From Neofusicoccum parvum (taxonomy: Eukaryota; Ascomycota; Dothideomycetes; Botryosphaeriales; Botryosphaeriaceae), in contig CP087220.1 of assembly GCA_020912385.1 (NCBI GenBank), positions 744,001-808,000 of the forward strand: a DNA stretch of 64,000 nucleotides. Direction: 5' to 3'. The position numbers were made by a program, and so were the translations under genes. Under the pieces are notes generated by a model that was not told where the DNA came from, searched no databases, and saw nothing but the letters and a program-made list of their open reading frames with translations. Shown here piece by piece: positions 34,727 to 46,442 of the stretch. Position 1 is the first letter of the stretch. The number at the start of each line of letters is the position of its first letter.

Positions 34727-36566
34727 TCTGGCACTCGTGGGGGAGCATCGAGCGCTGGCGTCGCGTGCGGTTGGAGTGGCCGTGCCGGCGCGTCGACTCG
34801 ACACGACCCCGGGTCGACGCGCGCGTCGCAGCTGCACGTGACCGGCAGGCCCAGCTTATCTTTTAGAATCTGCCAAGCTTCTGCCACTCCGTCACACGCA
34901 GGAGATCGGTGGTGTGGCTTCCCCCACACTCGTGCCAAACTGCCAACCGCGTGTGCTTTTTCATCCTTCGCCTGTAACGCGTCCCAAAACGAATGCTGGG
35001 GCTGCAGTTTTCGGCCTGCAGACAGCGGGCGACGCGGCCGGAGGCGGTCAAGATGTCGGCGGGCAGGCATTTGTCAGACCTCGCAGCGATGGGCGAGGCT
35101 GCTGCTGCACGAGTCGGCGGCGTGCGGTCCGATGGCTCAGATGGGGCCGGTTGGAAAATTTCCACCATGCAGGCCTCGCAGCACCTTCTGCTCTGGACAG
35201 ACGAGGTTGTCCGATCTCCGGAGCTGCCTCGAGGGACGGCTGTCGAATCCGCCGCCCCGTTGGGCCAGCCGGCGCAGATCGCGCACGCTTTGGAGGCGCG
35301 AGCAGTGGTGGAGAGCAGCCCGGCCGGGACTGGCGTGAGGGATCGCAACCAACCCTGCACGGCCTCGGCATGACTCTCCGCACACCCAGGGCCGCACTGT
35401 CGGCTGTCGCATCATCGTGCGTGACGTGGGCCGCTCTCGCGGCGCGGCTGCGAAGGGCACCACAGGCATCTGAGGCTGCGCTCTGGGAGCACCTTGTCTA
35501 CTGGCAACGCGCAGCGCGTCTGGTGGCAGCTGCTGCTGCGGCAACAGCCCGCTGTCTTGCTTTTGGACACGGGCTTGGGCCGTAGCGCGAGGGAAGTGCC
35601 CAGCGTGGCTCACGCACTCCACGCCTCGTCAGCGCAGCACATCCAGCAGTGATCCGGGGCATGGCAGGCATGGCAGGCATGGCAGTCGTGTGCGCGCGCC
35701 CGCAGTGGGCAGCTGCGCTCGTGGCCAGAATGCGCGCGCCGCCACCCGCCAGCCCAGCCCGGAACTCTCGGAAGAGCGGCCGCGGCGCTGTGAGGGCCGT
35801 TGATCTTGCTGTCGCGGGCGGGCAGGCGTCGTTGATGTCACCTCTAAGCCTCTCTGGGCTGGCCGCAGTGCTCAAATCACGGCCTTATTAGGGGCGCCGC
35901 CGCCGGGTGGGTGAGGCGATTGGCAGGGTACAAAGGTCCTTCATTTTTGCGACGGACTGGCGCTGGCTCTAACGCGCGCTCATCGTCCTAGAGCCCTTTC
36001 TCTCCACCAGGCCCTGTCCTGATCGACCCCCGACCTTCCCTTTCGCGCCCGTCCATGCCCCCGGCCGCCGCGCGAAAGCTTCGCTACCCTGCAACGTCCT
36101 AAGTCATCATTACTTGTTTCTGGCCACGAAGTCGTATTAAGCAAGGAGCAGCGGTCCTCTGGTGTTTTGCCAGCGCATGACCGCAAGCATCCGCCCTCTG
36201 TGCCCTTGACCGCCCGAAAAAAAGGTACTCCGGCATGTGCATGGAAGCTCGTCTCCGCAGCACCGTTGTTTCCACATACCGTTCCTGTAAGTTGCACCAT
36301 ATGCACTCTCGTCCGCCCCATCTGTCTCACGCCGCCCACTCTTCCTTTGTCCGTCTGCCCTCCCTCAAGACCGTCTCTTCGCGTCGCGTCCCCGCACTCC
36401 CACGCGTCGCCCGCCTGCGTGCCTCCGCCTCCGGCGCTGTTCTACCTGAAACACTGCCTCTACCTCTATCACTACCGCTCTTGTCCTTGTCCCTGCGAGA
36501 AGCGCTTCTTTTCATGCCTGAACGCGCCGCCCGCCTGCACGATTGACGCTCACGCCAATCGACACC
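34727..36566. other. Long GC-rich intergenic region between divergent genes
   Basis: This 1.84 kb region is upstream of both the BRCT gene (leftward) and the alpha-arrestin gene (rightward). The part from 36100 to 36566 is pyrimidine-rich and likely the arrestin promoter and 5' leader. A 9-bp unit is repeated three times at 35659-35685. The longest open frames are low-complexity Ala/Arg/Pro sequences on both strands, and I support none as a gene. Confidence 0.4.
35659..35685. repeat. Three perfect tandem copies of GCATGGCAG
   Basis: The nine-base unit is repeated exactly three times in noncoding DNA. It is a small minisatellite, likely replication slippage. Confidence 0.9.
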
Positions 36567-39138
36567 ATGACAGAGTATCTCCGAGTCCACACCGAACGCG
36601 GCCGCCTCAGCTACCTGCCCGACGAGCCCGCGCGCAGCAATCGGCACTCAGTCTGCACCTCAACGCCCTCCGACTACCTCCAGACGCGAGGCCCCATCTT
36701 CAATCCCCGCAGCCGACGGCCCCAGCGCATCCACATTGCTCGCGTGCCGCCCGATTACTCTGTCGCCCGCCGCAAGTCCAGAAGAAGCCGACCAGTGGTC
36801 ATAGAAAAGCTGGCGGGCCCACGGGAGAACGCAAAACGCTTCCTCAGATCTTTCATAGCCTCCTCCGGCGACAAGGTCTCGCCTTCTCCCACCCGCGCCC
36901 CCAGTGTCGGCGGCGGAGAGAACGAGCCCTCGTCTTCGGCCGAGGGCCACAGTGCTGCCAGCAGTGAGGCTATGCGCACGACTCAGCGCCACTCTGTTGG
37001 TGGTCCAGTAAGCGGCATGATCTCAAGACCAGTCCTTGCGGAGAACGTGCGCTCGGCATCGGGTCGATCGACCGGCAGCAGAAAGAGCATGGTTTCCTCA
37101 ATCACCCAAACCATCCCGGACGAGAAGCCGCTGGCTTCAGGCAACGGCATCAGTGTTGGCATTGCCTTGGCCGAGCCTGTTCTCTTTTTGCAGGGCTTCG
37201 AACAGAATGAGCACTCGGAGAGGAGTACTGCCATGTTGCGAGGAAGCCTGCATTTGAGAATAACAAAGAGTGCCAAGATCAAGGCGGTAACGCTCAAGTT
37301 CAAGGGCAAGGCCACAACAAAATGGCCCGAAGGTAAATTCCTACATGAAGTGACGCAACCGCAAAGCTTACGTCATGCAGGCATCCCCCCGAAGAAGACT
37401 GAATTTGAAGAGACGGACCATATCATGAGCCACACCTGGCCCTTCTTCAACGCTCAATTCCCAACTGCCGAGCATGGCACGTGTGCTGATCACGTGGAGC
37501 TGCACGAGCGGAAAGAGAGCAGCCTCCAAGTGCCGATGACTGGCAAGAACGGAAAACTATCTCTCGACTTCGAACGTTCTCCAATGAGCTCAAGCACGAA
37601 TCTCAGTTCCAAGGAGGCAAAGCGGCTATCACTGCAGGTCAACCAGTCCAGGAGTTTTGGAAAGGGAGAATCTTCCTCCAGCGGGCCGTCAATTGCTCAG
37701 AAGGGATACAGAACGTTCCAGCCCGGCGACTACATCTACAACTTCGAGCTACCGCTCGATAGTCATTTGCCGGAGACCATCGACGTCGACCTTGGATCTG
37801 TCAAGTACGAACTTGAGGCGGTGATCGAACGATCTGGTGCATTCAGAGCCAACCTCGTCGGAACCAAGGAGGTCGTTCTCATTAGGGCACCCTCAGAAGG
37901 CTCTCTCGAGCAAGTTGAGCCTATTGCGATCAGCCGTAACTGGGAAGACCAGCTGCACTATGACATTGTCATATCCGGGAAATCATTCCCCTTGGGCTCA
38001 CAAGTGCCGATTGCTTTCAAACTCACTCCTTTGGCAAAAGTACAGTGTCACCGTATAAAGGTGTTCGTCACCGAGAATGTTGAATACTACTGCAACAATA
38101 AGCGCGTCCACAGGATAGAGCCAACAAGAAAAGTCCAGCTTTTCGAGAAACGTGCGGATGCACCGGCGAACAGTACATACCCAGGAAGCACGATGAGGAT
38201 CATTTCGGGTGGAGGTGTGCCATACGACCAGAGGGTCGCTGCGGCAAGAGGGGATGTCGATGGCATCACCCTGCAGGATACGACCAATTTGCTCGGAAAT
38301 CTTGATGGGGAAGCCAACGTCGGACCAACGGAGATGGAGTTCAGCGTGCAACTGCCAAGTTGTCACAATCAACGCGAGAAGGACCAGAGGTTACAGAAGT
38401 TGCACTTTGATACGACGTATCAAAACATCCAGGTGCATCATTGGATCAAGGTATAACAATTTCGGTTATCTAGCTGTCAAGAAGCTCTACTGACGCGTGT
38501 CCCAGATTGTCATGCGCCTATCCCGACCGGATCAAACGGACCCATCAAAAAGAAGGCATTTTGAAATCTCCATCGACTCACCTTTCCACATCCTCTCCTG
38601 CCGAGCGACTCAGGCCAACACGGCACTTCCGGCATACTCATCCCCTGAGACGGGCGAAGGCATCTCCACGATGCCCGAGTGCGGGTGTCCCGGGGCGCCT
38701 GTCCGACGCGGGTCTCCTGCATCGTTCATCCCGACGATCAACGCGCTGAACAGCGCGCGCACTCACAACAATGTCCCCGAAGTGCCCAGTCCCCAGCTGG
38801 CTCGACCGCAGGCGGCCCACATCGGTGGGCCGACAGACCCACGACTGCAGCGACCCATTCACCTGCTGCGCCAACCGTCGTTCAATCCGCCGGCGTTCGA
38901 CGAGGAGGAGCCGCCGCCGGCGCTCCAGACTCCGCCACCGCAATACGAGAGCATTGCCAGCCCGACGTCAGGGCTCGCTGACTACTTCTCACGGTTGTCA
39001 GACGCGTACGACGAGGACAGTGACGGTGAAGGGCACAGCGCACGGACGCCGGGACGCGTCGATGTGCCGCTGACGCCTGGGAGCCGGATTAACCGCAGCA
39101 TGGACGAACGGCGCACCTGGCTACCGCTCGACAGGTAG
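36567..39138 (+). CDS. Alpha-arrestin (arrestin-related trafficking adaptor)
   Basis: Two exons, 36567-38450 and 38506-39138, encode 838 residues around a 55-nt intron. After a disordered basic N-terminus of about 190 residues, the arrestin N-domain begins at EPVLFLQGFEQNEHSE and continues with LRGSLHLRITKSAKIKAVTL. YRTFQPGDYIYNFELPLDSH and VKYELEAVIERSGAF follow, and the C-domain has YDIVISGKSFPLGSQVPIAF. The tail carries two PY motifs for WW-domain ubiquitin ligases: LPAY at about 669-672 and PPQY at about 772-775. Role: cytosolic adaptor that recruits a Rsp5/HulA-type ubiquitin ligase to plasma-membrane transporters for endocytosis. Candidate clients in the window would be the permease or Nha1, but that is speculation. 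The exact paralogue (Rod, Aly or Art type) is not resolved. Confidence 0.91.
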
Positions 39139-40988
39139 CGGGTGCTCGGTGTGCACACACGACGGCACGCAGTACAGCACGACTTACGACTTTTTTTTCA
39201 CGACGGTAGATGATTGGCGAGCGACATAGTTTGGTTGAGGCATTCCGGAGAAGGAGGCGGGGTTTTTGCTGAGCTTAGCGGGGGCGCGGCCGACCCTGGC
39301 ACAGCATACTCCAGCCGGCTGCATTTCCGTTGGATTATATTTTGGGGCTATATTTGCACGACTGCACAGCTGCATCTCGGGGCGTTGTTGGGCTGATTCT
39401 TTCTAGACTTTGTCATTTCCCACGAAAATGAGCGCGAGCGACGGGAGTTTCGTTTTTTTGTCTCGTTTGGCGTGCTTGGCAGACAACCTCCACACCGCAT
39501 GTAGTCGGACGGGATTAAGGTAGTTCCCAATAATGCATGGCGTGATTGGCTGGCATACGTGGTGTTCACATGGCTGTAGCCTCGCATTTGGGGCTTCGCT
39601 TGGGGACGCATGGCCGCAGGCCGGCGTCCAGCAAACCCTGGCGCAGTGCACATCGGACCCCGATGTTTGGCAAGATGGACGGTCATCCGGAGGGGACTTT
39701 CTGCAAGCGTACAGCGATCAGCCAGCACGCCGCCCATCACCTGGACACGGGATGTGATACGCAGAATCTTCTTGACTCTCCCCAAGACCCCGCGGGACTT
39801 CTTATCTGAGGCGGTCTGTCTCAGTGGCGAATGCGATAGACGTTGTCGCGGGCCTTGCTGCGCAGGCCAGGCCCGCGGTCTCAACGGACGCAGGCAGCTC
39901 GCACGCGCGATCCGCAACAGCCGTCTCGGCAGCGCAGCCGAGTCAGTCGGGGTGGAGCAGCGGTGGTTCGCGCGTTCGGGGCAGCGTTTGTTTTGTGTCG
40001 AGGAGACCAAGGCAGCGCAATCACAGCCGGCGGCAACGGCTCGCGATTTGCTGCCACGCTGCAAGCCAAGGCTGGAGGAGCTCGGGCTAAGAGCTCCGCC
40101 AAGCGCGCGCGGAGCCTGAGGCGGGCGCGCCATGGCTGGCAGAACGAATACAAGTAGGAGCCGCAGCGCTGCCGCTCCACTGTCTGCTCGCGTATCTCAC
40201 CAAGCCGGCTTGCCAGTTCTTTGCTGTGCAGCTTCGCGAGTTGGCAGCTTGGCGCATTGTCTCCGGCGACGCGAGCGCGACCCAGCGAGCGCGGACTCCA
40301 GCGGCGTGCCGTTCAATCCGTGGAGGAGGCTCTGTTCCCCGCGCACAGAACGTCAGGCGGCGGGGCGCGACTCCGTCATTGCCCAGCGAGTAAGGCCGAG
40401 CGGCGGGCGCGATAGCTGCGTCACCCCAAGCGGCACCATCCATGTAAGTACGGCCATGGCCCCGAACCGAGTTAAACATCGAACCCGCCGCGTTTCGTTT
40501 CTTCTTCCTGCGCGCTGCTCTCTGCGCCTGCGTCTGCGTCTGCGTCTGCGAGCGCGCGAGCACTGTTGCACCGCACCGCTGGGCTCATCGCTGTGTGACC
40601 TGCAGACTTCCGCCTCGCTTCCAACGCCCAGGGCCGCCGGTGTACCTTCCGTCCTGCGCTGTCGAGAAGATTCGCCGCCCTACACCTCAACGCCACCATC
40701 CACCAGACCGCCGTCACCGCCGCAGGCGCCCTCGAGACCCTTCCACCCCCCTGCCACACCGCCCTCAGAGGCCATTGGGAGCGGCGACTGGGCGCGACCC
40801 GCGACTACATGCAGCACGATCTTGCATTCGAATCCCCGACGAGCAGCCCGACCAACGGCGCCGACCACCGCGCGCCCACCGTTTTTGTCGGCACATAACC
40901 GGCACACCCTGCCCGTCGTTGCCGCTACACCTTTCTTTCCTGTCCAAGAGGCGGTTGTGCAGGGCTCCACCAGCCAGCAGCTGTCGCA
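39139..40988. other. Long intergenic region upstream of the Nha1 gene
   Basis: This 1.85 kb region has no recognisable gene. A six-base unit (TCTGCG, one copy variant) is repeated five times at 40521-40550. The last 500 bases are pyrimidine- and CA-rich and are probably the promoter and 5' leader of the antiporter gene. Confidence 0.4.
40521..40550. repeat. Five tandem copies of a TCTGCG hexamer, one variant
   Basis: Copies are TCTGCG, CCTGCG, then three TCTGCG. It lies about 440 bp upstream of the Nha1 ATG in noncoding DNA. Confidence 0.85.
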
Positions 40989-43900
40989 ATGGCGTGGGAA
41001 CACCTGTCCATCACCAAGCCGCACCTGGTGTACATCATCCTGGGCGGCTTCACCTCGCTGTTCATGCTCTGCTCCTCCGTGATCAAGGAGCGGTTGTACA
41101 TAGGCGAAGCCACCGTCGCAACCATCTGCGGCATCATCTTCGGGCCCCACGCGGCCGATCTGATCAATCCGCTGGAATGGGGCAACACCGACCTGATCAC
41201 CCTCGAGTTCTCGAGAATCGTCCTGGTCGTCCAGTGCTTCGCCGTCGGCGTTGAGTTGCCCAAGGCGTACATGGAGCGCCACTGGAGATCCGTCACCGCC
41301 CTGCTGATCCCGGTCATGACCTTTGGCTGGCTGATTACGAGCTTGTTTATCTGGGGCCTCATGAAAGACCAGCTCAACTGGCTGGACAGTCTCTGTGTTG
41401 CTGCCTGCGTCACTGCGACCGACCCCGTCCTGGCTTCCTCGGTCGTCGGCAAAGGCAAGTTCGCGAAGCGTGTGCCAAAGCACTTGCGTGATCTTCTGTC
41501 CGCTGAGTCGGGCTGTAACGATGGCATGGCCTTCCCCTTCATTTACCTGGCCGTCTACATCATTCGGTACAAGCACCACCCCAATGAGGTCGCTCTGCAC
41601 TGGTTCTGCTACACCATCTTGTACGAGTGTATCTTTGGCGCCGTTTATGGTGTGGCCGTTGGGTATATTGCTAGGCGTCTCATTAGGTACTCTCACGAGC
41701 GCGATCTGATTGATCGTGAGAGCTTCTTGGTCTTCTACTTCGTTCTCGCCTTGTTCTGCGCGGGATCGGGAAGCCTGCTCGGTATGGATGACTTGCTGAT
41801 CGGCTTCGCGTGCGGCGTTGGCTTTAGTAACGACGGCTGGTTCTTGGAGAAGACGGAAGAATCTCACGTCTCTAACGTCATTGACCTTCTCATCAACTTG
41901 ACCTTCTTCGTCTACTTCGGAACCATCATCCCCTGGGAGCAGTTCAACTCCCCGGACATCCTCGGACTCACTCCGTGGAGGCTCGTTGTCATCGCCATCC
42001 TTGTCCTCTTCTTCCGCCGGATCCCCATCATGATAGCCATGAAACCTATTATTCCAGACATCAAAACATATCGAGAAGCGCTTTTCGCTGGGCATTTCGG
42101 TCCCATTGGAGTCGGTGCCATCTTCGTCGCTATCCTCGCACGTGCCGAGCTGGAGACCGAGGAGACCACGCCCCTGGCTGTGCTACCGGAAGAAGGATTC
42201 CCACATCTCAATATCATTGAGCTGATCTGGCCTATTACGTGTTTCCTGGTCATTTGCTCCATCGTCGTCCACGGCTCCTCAATTGCCGTGTTCACGCTCG
42301 GCAAGCACATCAACACGCTAACCCTGACGCTGTCATACACTCAAGCTAACGAGGAAGGCCCCACATGGATGGATCGTCTGCCGCGTATTCAATCTCGTTC
42401 GAAGAGCTCCATGTCTCTGCGCCGGCCTGATGAGACCGATTCCTCGTATGAAGAGAAGGGCGGTGACTACGGTGGCGAAGGACCTTTCAGTCTGCCGCGT
42501 GGCTTCCTCCGGAGCAAGAAAGATGATGATGTACAGAGCCGATCATCTAGTCGCCGGCCGACAAGGCGCAAGAAGTGGGAAGGCATGGGCCCTGGTGGAC
42601 CGGTCAGCCAGTCTGCTATTACCCCTGCCCGCCGTGAACAGGATCCTGCCGATGTCCCTCCGAACGCCCGGGAGGATTCCGAGACGACTGCTCTTAATAG
42701 TGATGAATCTCCTGACATTGACAAGATCAGGTCCCCTGAGCAGGAGGTGTACCAGGAGGGTGACAAGATGATTATCGAGGACGAAGAAGGCAACGTTCTA
42801 GAAGTTCGTGACGTCAAGGGCGAAGACCAAGATGAAGTCCTTCGCCATGCCAACCAAGACGGCCGCAGGCTTATGAAAGAGAAGGATGTGGAGGACGGCG
42901 TAGCACGGACCGAGCACGAGCATGATGGCACAGCCCGCGACGCCAGGGACCCCGCTGAACACGCGAAGATGCACTGGCGCGACATGGGCAAGATGCTCCA
43001 TCGCCGCCACAGCGAAGTCGACCCCGACGCGGCGAAAAAGAAGCGTGGACCTGCGCTGGCATACCAGTTTGGCAACACGATCATTGTGGAAGACGAGGAC
43101 GGCGAGGTCATCAAGAAGTATGACATTCCCCAGGAGTCAGCGAAGTACACAGGCGAGAAGGCGGCTGTCAGCGACAAGACACGCGCACGTCTCGCCAGAA
43201 TGGGTACGTACCTTGGCATGTCGCACGGCGAGGCGGAGGCTGCCGCGACAGGAGAAGCTGCCGGCGAGGGAGCAAAGGGACCCCGCGATGAGCGGAGGAA
43301 GAAGAGGATGCAAGAGGAATTGAGCGACGATGAGCACATTCGCTTCACAGTCAACGCCGGCGGCCGGCGCATGAGCAAAGCCGAGTTCATCCAACAAGTC
43401 CAACAGCTGGACCCTAAGGCGCGTTCCAAGTTCGTGGAAAACAGCAACGTTCCAGAGAAGGTCAAGGAGGAGGCTCGTGATGATGCCAAGGAGCAAGCAA
43501 GGCAGCAGAGGGCTGGAGGCGAAAGCAGCGGTCGTGGCCGAAAGGCTTCCACTGCCGGCGCTCCCCGCGTTTCTGACTCCAAAGAACGCGCCAAGGGCCC
43601 CGAAGGCCTGACACTCGTCGACTCAGACGAGGAAGAAGTGCCCTTCCACAGCGTGCGTGACGCACTAGGCGGCCGCGAGACGGCAGCAGCAGCCCGCCGC
43701 CGTAAGGTCGCCGCCACGGCCTCCTCGTCAAGGTCGCCAGGCGCACCAGCTGCCAGCGGGACAGCCCTCGGCCGCCCCAGCACGGAAGGCTCGTCCGCCA
43801 GCCGCCCTGGAGTGTCAAAGGTCGTGGGCGGCCGCACGGAGAAGGGCGACAAGCTGCACGCGCAGCCAACCCATCTTGACGAGGGCGAAACGGCCGCCGA

Positions 43901-44339
43901 GCGTCGCAGACGCGAGGGCGCGCTCGGCCTTGGTGGTGGCGCTGATGACTCAACCGACTCCGAGAGCGAGGAGGAGGGTGGAAAGGGCATCCGCCGCAAC
44001 ATGCCAGCCGAGAAGAAGGCTGAAAAGGAGCGGTCGCGAGCAGCGGTCGCGGCGGAGAAGGAGAAGGCGGATAGAGAACTGGTGGAGGAGGCGGAGAGGG
44101 AGCGATTAGCGGAGGAGGAGGCGGAGCGCGAGAGGAAGGAGAAGGAAGAAGCGGAGGCGGAGGCAGAGGCCGCAAAGCAGAAGGCGCCGGGCATCAGGTT
44201 CGCGGAGCCAACGAGGCCGCAGGAACAGCAGGCGTCCGAGGGAGGCGAAGGGGGTCAGGAGAGCGGTGAAGGTGCGGAGGGCAACGGCAAGGGGCATCAT
44301 AAGAGAACCTCGAGTGGGTTGAAGTGGTTCAAGAAGTAA
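40989..44339 (+). CDS. nha1: Plasma-membrane Na+(K+)/H+ antiporter Nha1
   Basis: A single intronless frame encodes 1116 residues. Residues 1-440 hold about 12 membrane helices in the CPA1 antiporter pattern, starting MAWEHLSITKPHLVYIILGG. The ion-binding sites are visible: ATDPV near 143-147 and SGCNDGMAFPF with the ND pair at about 177-178. GHFGPIGVGAIFVAILA lies in the late helices. About 680 residues of charged cytosolic tail follow, a length normal for fungal Nha1. The tail holds two related acidic blocks, IIEDEEGNVLEVRDV near 595 and IIVEDEDGEVIKKYDI near 697, and ends in a highly charged Glu/Lys/Arg coiled region. Role: electrogenic or electroneutral export of Na+ or K+ for salt tolerance, pH and volume control. 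The absence of introns contrasts with most neighbours. Confidence 0.95.
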   Translation: MAWEHLSITKPHLVYIILGGFTSLFMLCSSVIKERLYIGEATVATICGIIFGPHAADLINPLEWGNTDLITLEFSRIVLVVQCFAVGVELPKAYMERHWRSVTALLIPVMTFGWLITSLFIWGLMKDQLNWLDSLCVAACVTATDPVLASSVVGKGKFAKRVPKHLRDLLSAESGCNDGMAFPFIYLAVYIIRYKHHPNEVALHWFCYTILYECIFGAVYGVAVGYIARRLIRYSHERDLIDRESFLVFYFVLALFCAGSGSLLGMDDLLIGFACGVGFSNDGWFLEKTEESHVSNVIDLLINLTFFVYFGTIIPWEQFNSPDILGLTPWRLVVIAILVLFFRRIPIMIAMKPIIPDIKTYREALFAGHFGPIGVGAIFVAILARAELETEETTPLAVLPEEGFPHLNIIELIWPITCFLVICSIVVHGSSIAVFTLGKHINTLTLTLSYTQANEEGPTWMDRLPRIQSRSKSSMSLRRPDETDSSYEEKGGDYGGEGPFSLPRGFLRSKKDDDVQSRSSSRRPTRRKKWEGMGPGGPVSQSAITPARREQDPADVPPNAREDSETTALNSDESPDIDKIRSPEQEVYQEGDKMIIEDEEGNVLEVRDVKGEDQDEVLRHANQDGRRLMKEKDVEDGVARTEHEHDGTARDARDPAEHAKMHWRDMGKMLHRRHSEVDPDAAKKKRGPALAYQFGNTIIVEDEDGEVIKKYDIPQESAKYTGEKAAVSDKTRARLARMGTYLGMSHGEAEAAATGEAAGEGAKGPRDERRKKRMQEELSDDEHIRFTVNAGGRRMSKAEFIQQVQQLDPKARSKFVENSNVPEKVKEEARDDAKEQARQQRAGGESSGRGRKASTAGAPRVSDSKERAKGPEGLTLVDSDEEEVPFHSVRDALGGRETAAAARRRKVAATASSSRSPGAPAASGTALGRPSTEGSSASRPGVSKVVGGRTEKGDKLHAQPTHLDEGETAAERRRREGALGLGGGADDSTDSESEEEGGKGIRRNMPAEKKAEKERSRAAVAAEKEKADRELVEEAERERLAEEEAERERKEKEEAEAEAEAAKQKAPGIRFAEPTRPQEQQASEGGEGGQESGEGAEGNGKGHHKRTSSGLKWFKK

Positions 44340-45154
44340 AAGGGGGAAAGACATGACTTGGGGATCTGATACAGATGACGGGCAACCGCTAAGTAGATGT
44401 CGGGAGGGGGGTTGTGATCTTGTTCGATGGTGTGGGTTTGCTTTCCAGTGGCCTCTCTTATCTCGATGTGGCTGCTATGAACTTTATATATAATTTGTTT
44501 ACTATTCTTCTTCATGCGGTACGGCTGTTGGTGGGGAGGAGGGGTGTACGTCTTAAATGCCTTTTATACTGGATGATGAAAAAAAATTCGAAAGAAGTTC
44601 GAGAAAAGAACGAAACTTGGCGGAGAATGGAAACAGAGGACTGGCGGTTAGTTGGTGGAAAATTATAGAGCCTGTTACGCAATTATGTTAGAATCTTTCA
44701 ATTACAGAGCTATTCGGTCCTATCCTTGTCTCTGGTGACGCTACAGAATTTGAATGGCCCATCTTCACGCCAAGGTGATGGTTAGTTGGACTATAATCAC
44801 CAGAGTCGATTGGCTCGAACTTGCTCATGTAAGTCGATTTTTGCGGTGATACTTTTCGGGCCTGATACATTAGCAGTGTCAATTCAGTGAAGAGAATACA
44901 CAATCTGTGTTGGTGTCGAGCTCAGATCCCCTCTGCTTTTTGGTATATCCTCTTTTTTAATGCCATGCCAGCCCAATGAATGGCGCCGGTATACAAGCCA
45001 TGTTTCTCCCAGTGTGTCGTCTAGTAAAAGCGCCCGTGGCGCACCATATGCAACAAACGAACTCCTCATCCGACAGAGTGCATCAGCGCGGTGCCCGTAT
45101 GCTGTTTGTCCCGTTACTTCCCAGACCCACCTCGATTTTCCTTTTTTCTTCTTC
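44340..45154. other. Intergenic, convergent 3' ends, no gene seen
   Basis: This 815-bp AT-richer gap lies between the Nha1 and hydroxymethylbilane synthase 3' ends. No coding or RNA signal was recognised. Confidence 0.5.
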
Positions 45155-46442
45155 TCACGCATCACCCTGCTCCTTGATGATATCCCGATTCAGATTGATC
45201 TTCTCCAGAATCGCAGCGGCCCCCCTCTCCACCAGCGCCTGCGCGACCGTCCTCCCAAATTCATCCGCCGCCTCCCTGGTGTCGATCTTCGCCGTGAGCT
45301 CGACCTCGGCGGCCTCGGTGCCGTCCAAGCTGGCGACGATGGCACGCATGACGAGGTCATCGGCCGCGTTGCCGGCCCACTCGGTCTCGACGCCGATGGG
45401 CACGCTGCAGCCGCCCTCGAGGGTGCGCATGAGGCTGCGCTCGGCGAGGGTGGCGCGGGCGGTGCGCTCGCAGCCGACGCGCGACAGCAGCTCGAGCGTC
45501 TTGCGGTCGTCGTCGCGCACCTCGACGCCGATGGCGCCCTGGCCGACGGCGTGCAACATGCCGCCCTCCTTGCTGCTGAGCAGGCTGGTGATGCGGCCCT
45601 CGAGCCCCAGCCGCTTCAGCCCGGCGGCCGCCAGGATCAGCGCCGTGTACTGCACCGCGTCGGCGTCGGTGCTGTCCAGCTTGGCCAGCCGCGTGCCCAC
45701 GTTGCCGCGCACGTCGGCGAAGCGCAGGTGCGGGTACAGCCGCTTCAGCTGCGCCGACCGCCGCACCGACGACGTGCCGATGACGGAGCCTGCGGGGAGT
45801 GTCGAGATGCGCGAGTGGCTGGTCGCCGTGGCGGGGTCACCGGCCAACGAGGCTTTGAGGACAAAGGCGTCGCGCGGGTCTTCGCGGGGGAAGATGGCGC
45901 CGATGGAGAGACCCGGGGGAAGTTGAGTTGGCATGTCTGCGAGGGCTGTGTGTTAGCTGGATGTTCCATGTGCGTGTGGATAGCTCGAACGCCTCCAGAT
46001 CTCCGTGCTTGTCCGCCTGGCCATCCGATGCCATTGTCCGTCCCGCTGTGAGTGAGGCTGGACTCGCTCTTTGTTCATGAACCCTTCCCCTCCCCGACCA
46101 AAGCATCAATCACAACGGGGGCAACCCACCCTTCAGACTATGCACAATCATGTCTAGCTCCCCCTTGGCCAGCAGCGCCTCCAGCTCGTGCGTCCACAGG
46201 CTCTTGGCCCCGAACTCGTGCAGTGCCGTCGTCTGGTTCTTGTCGCCCATGGTTGCCATGGCGTGGATGGTGTACCGCCTGTCCGGCCACGCCTCCTTCA
46301 GTGCCGCCTCCACAATGTCCGTTTGCACCCGCGCCAGCACCGACCGCCGCGTGCCGATGTTCACAACGGGGAGCTCTGACGGAGCTTGGCGCTGCGCTGC
46401 CGCCGGCGGGGCCGAGGCCATTTCGCTGCCCTCGGTGGCCAT
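45155..46442 (-). CDS. hem3: Hydroxymethylbilane synthase (porphobilinogen deaminase)
   Basis: Two exons, 46442-46130 and 45936-45155, encode 364 residues; the 193-nt intron is longer than most here. The core starts with [17 protein letters not shown], then [16 protein letters not shown] across the splice site, which contains the catalytic aspartate at about residue 105. [14 protein letters not shown] and [14 protein letters not shown] are the substrate-binding arginine blocks. The dipyrromethane cofactor cysteine is in [10 protein letters not shown] at about residue 281. Every key residue is present, so the enzyme should be active. Role: joins four porphobilinogen molecules into hydroxymethylbilane, the third step of heme synthesis, in the cytosol. 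It is a single housekeeping gene not linked to other heme genes here. The first ATG is followed by a second in-frame ATG at residue 8. Confidence 0.96.

Noticed and set aside
34993..35373. 126-codon open frame in the gap upstream of the alpha-arrestin gene
   Set aside because: No family resemblance, competing overlapping frames on both strands, no splice or promoter support.
42467..44194. 575-codon open frame antisense to the Nha1 tail (and a 471-codon one at 40680-42095)
   Set aside because: They are shadows of the GC-rich Nha1 gene. The sense frame has clear transporter motifs and the antisense products are low-complexity Ser/Arg or acidic sequences.
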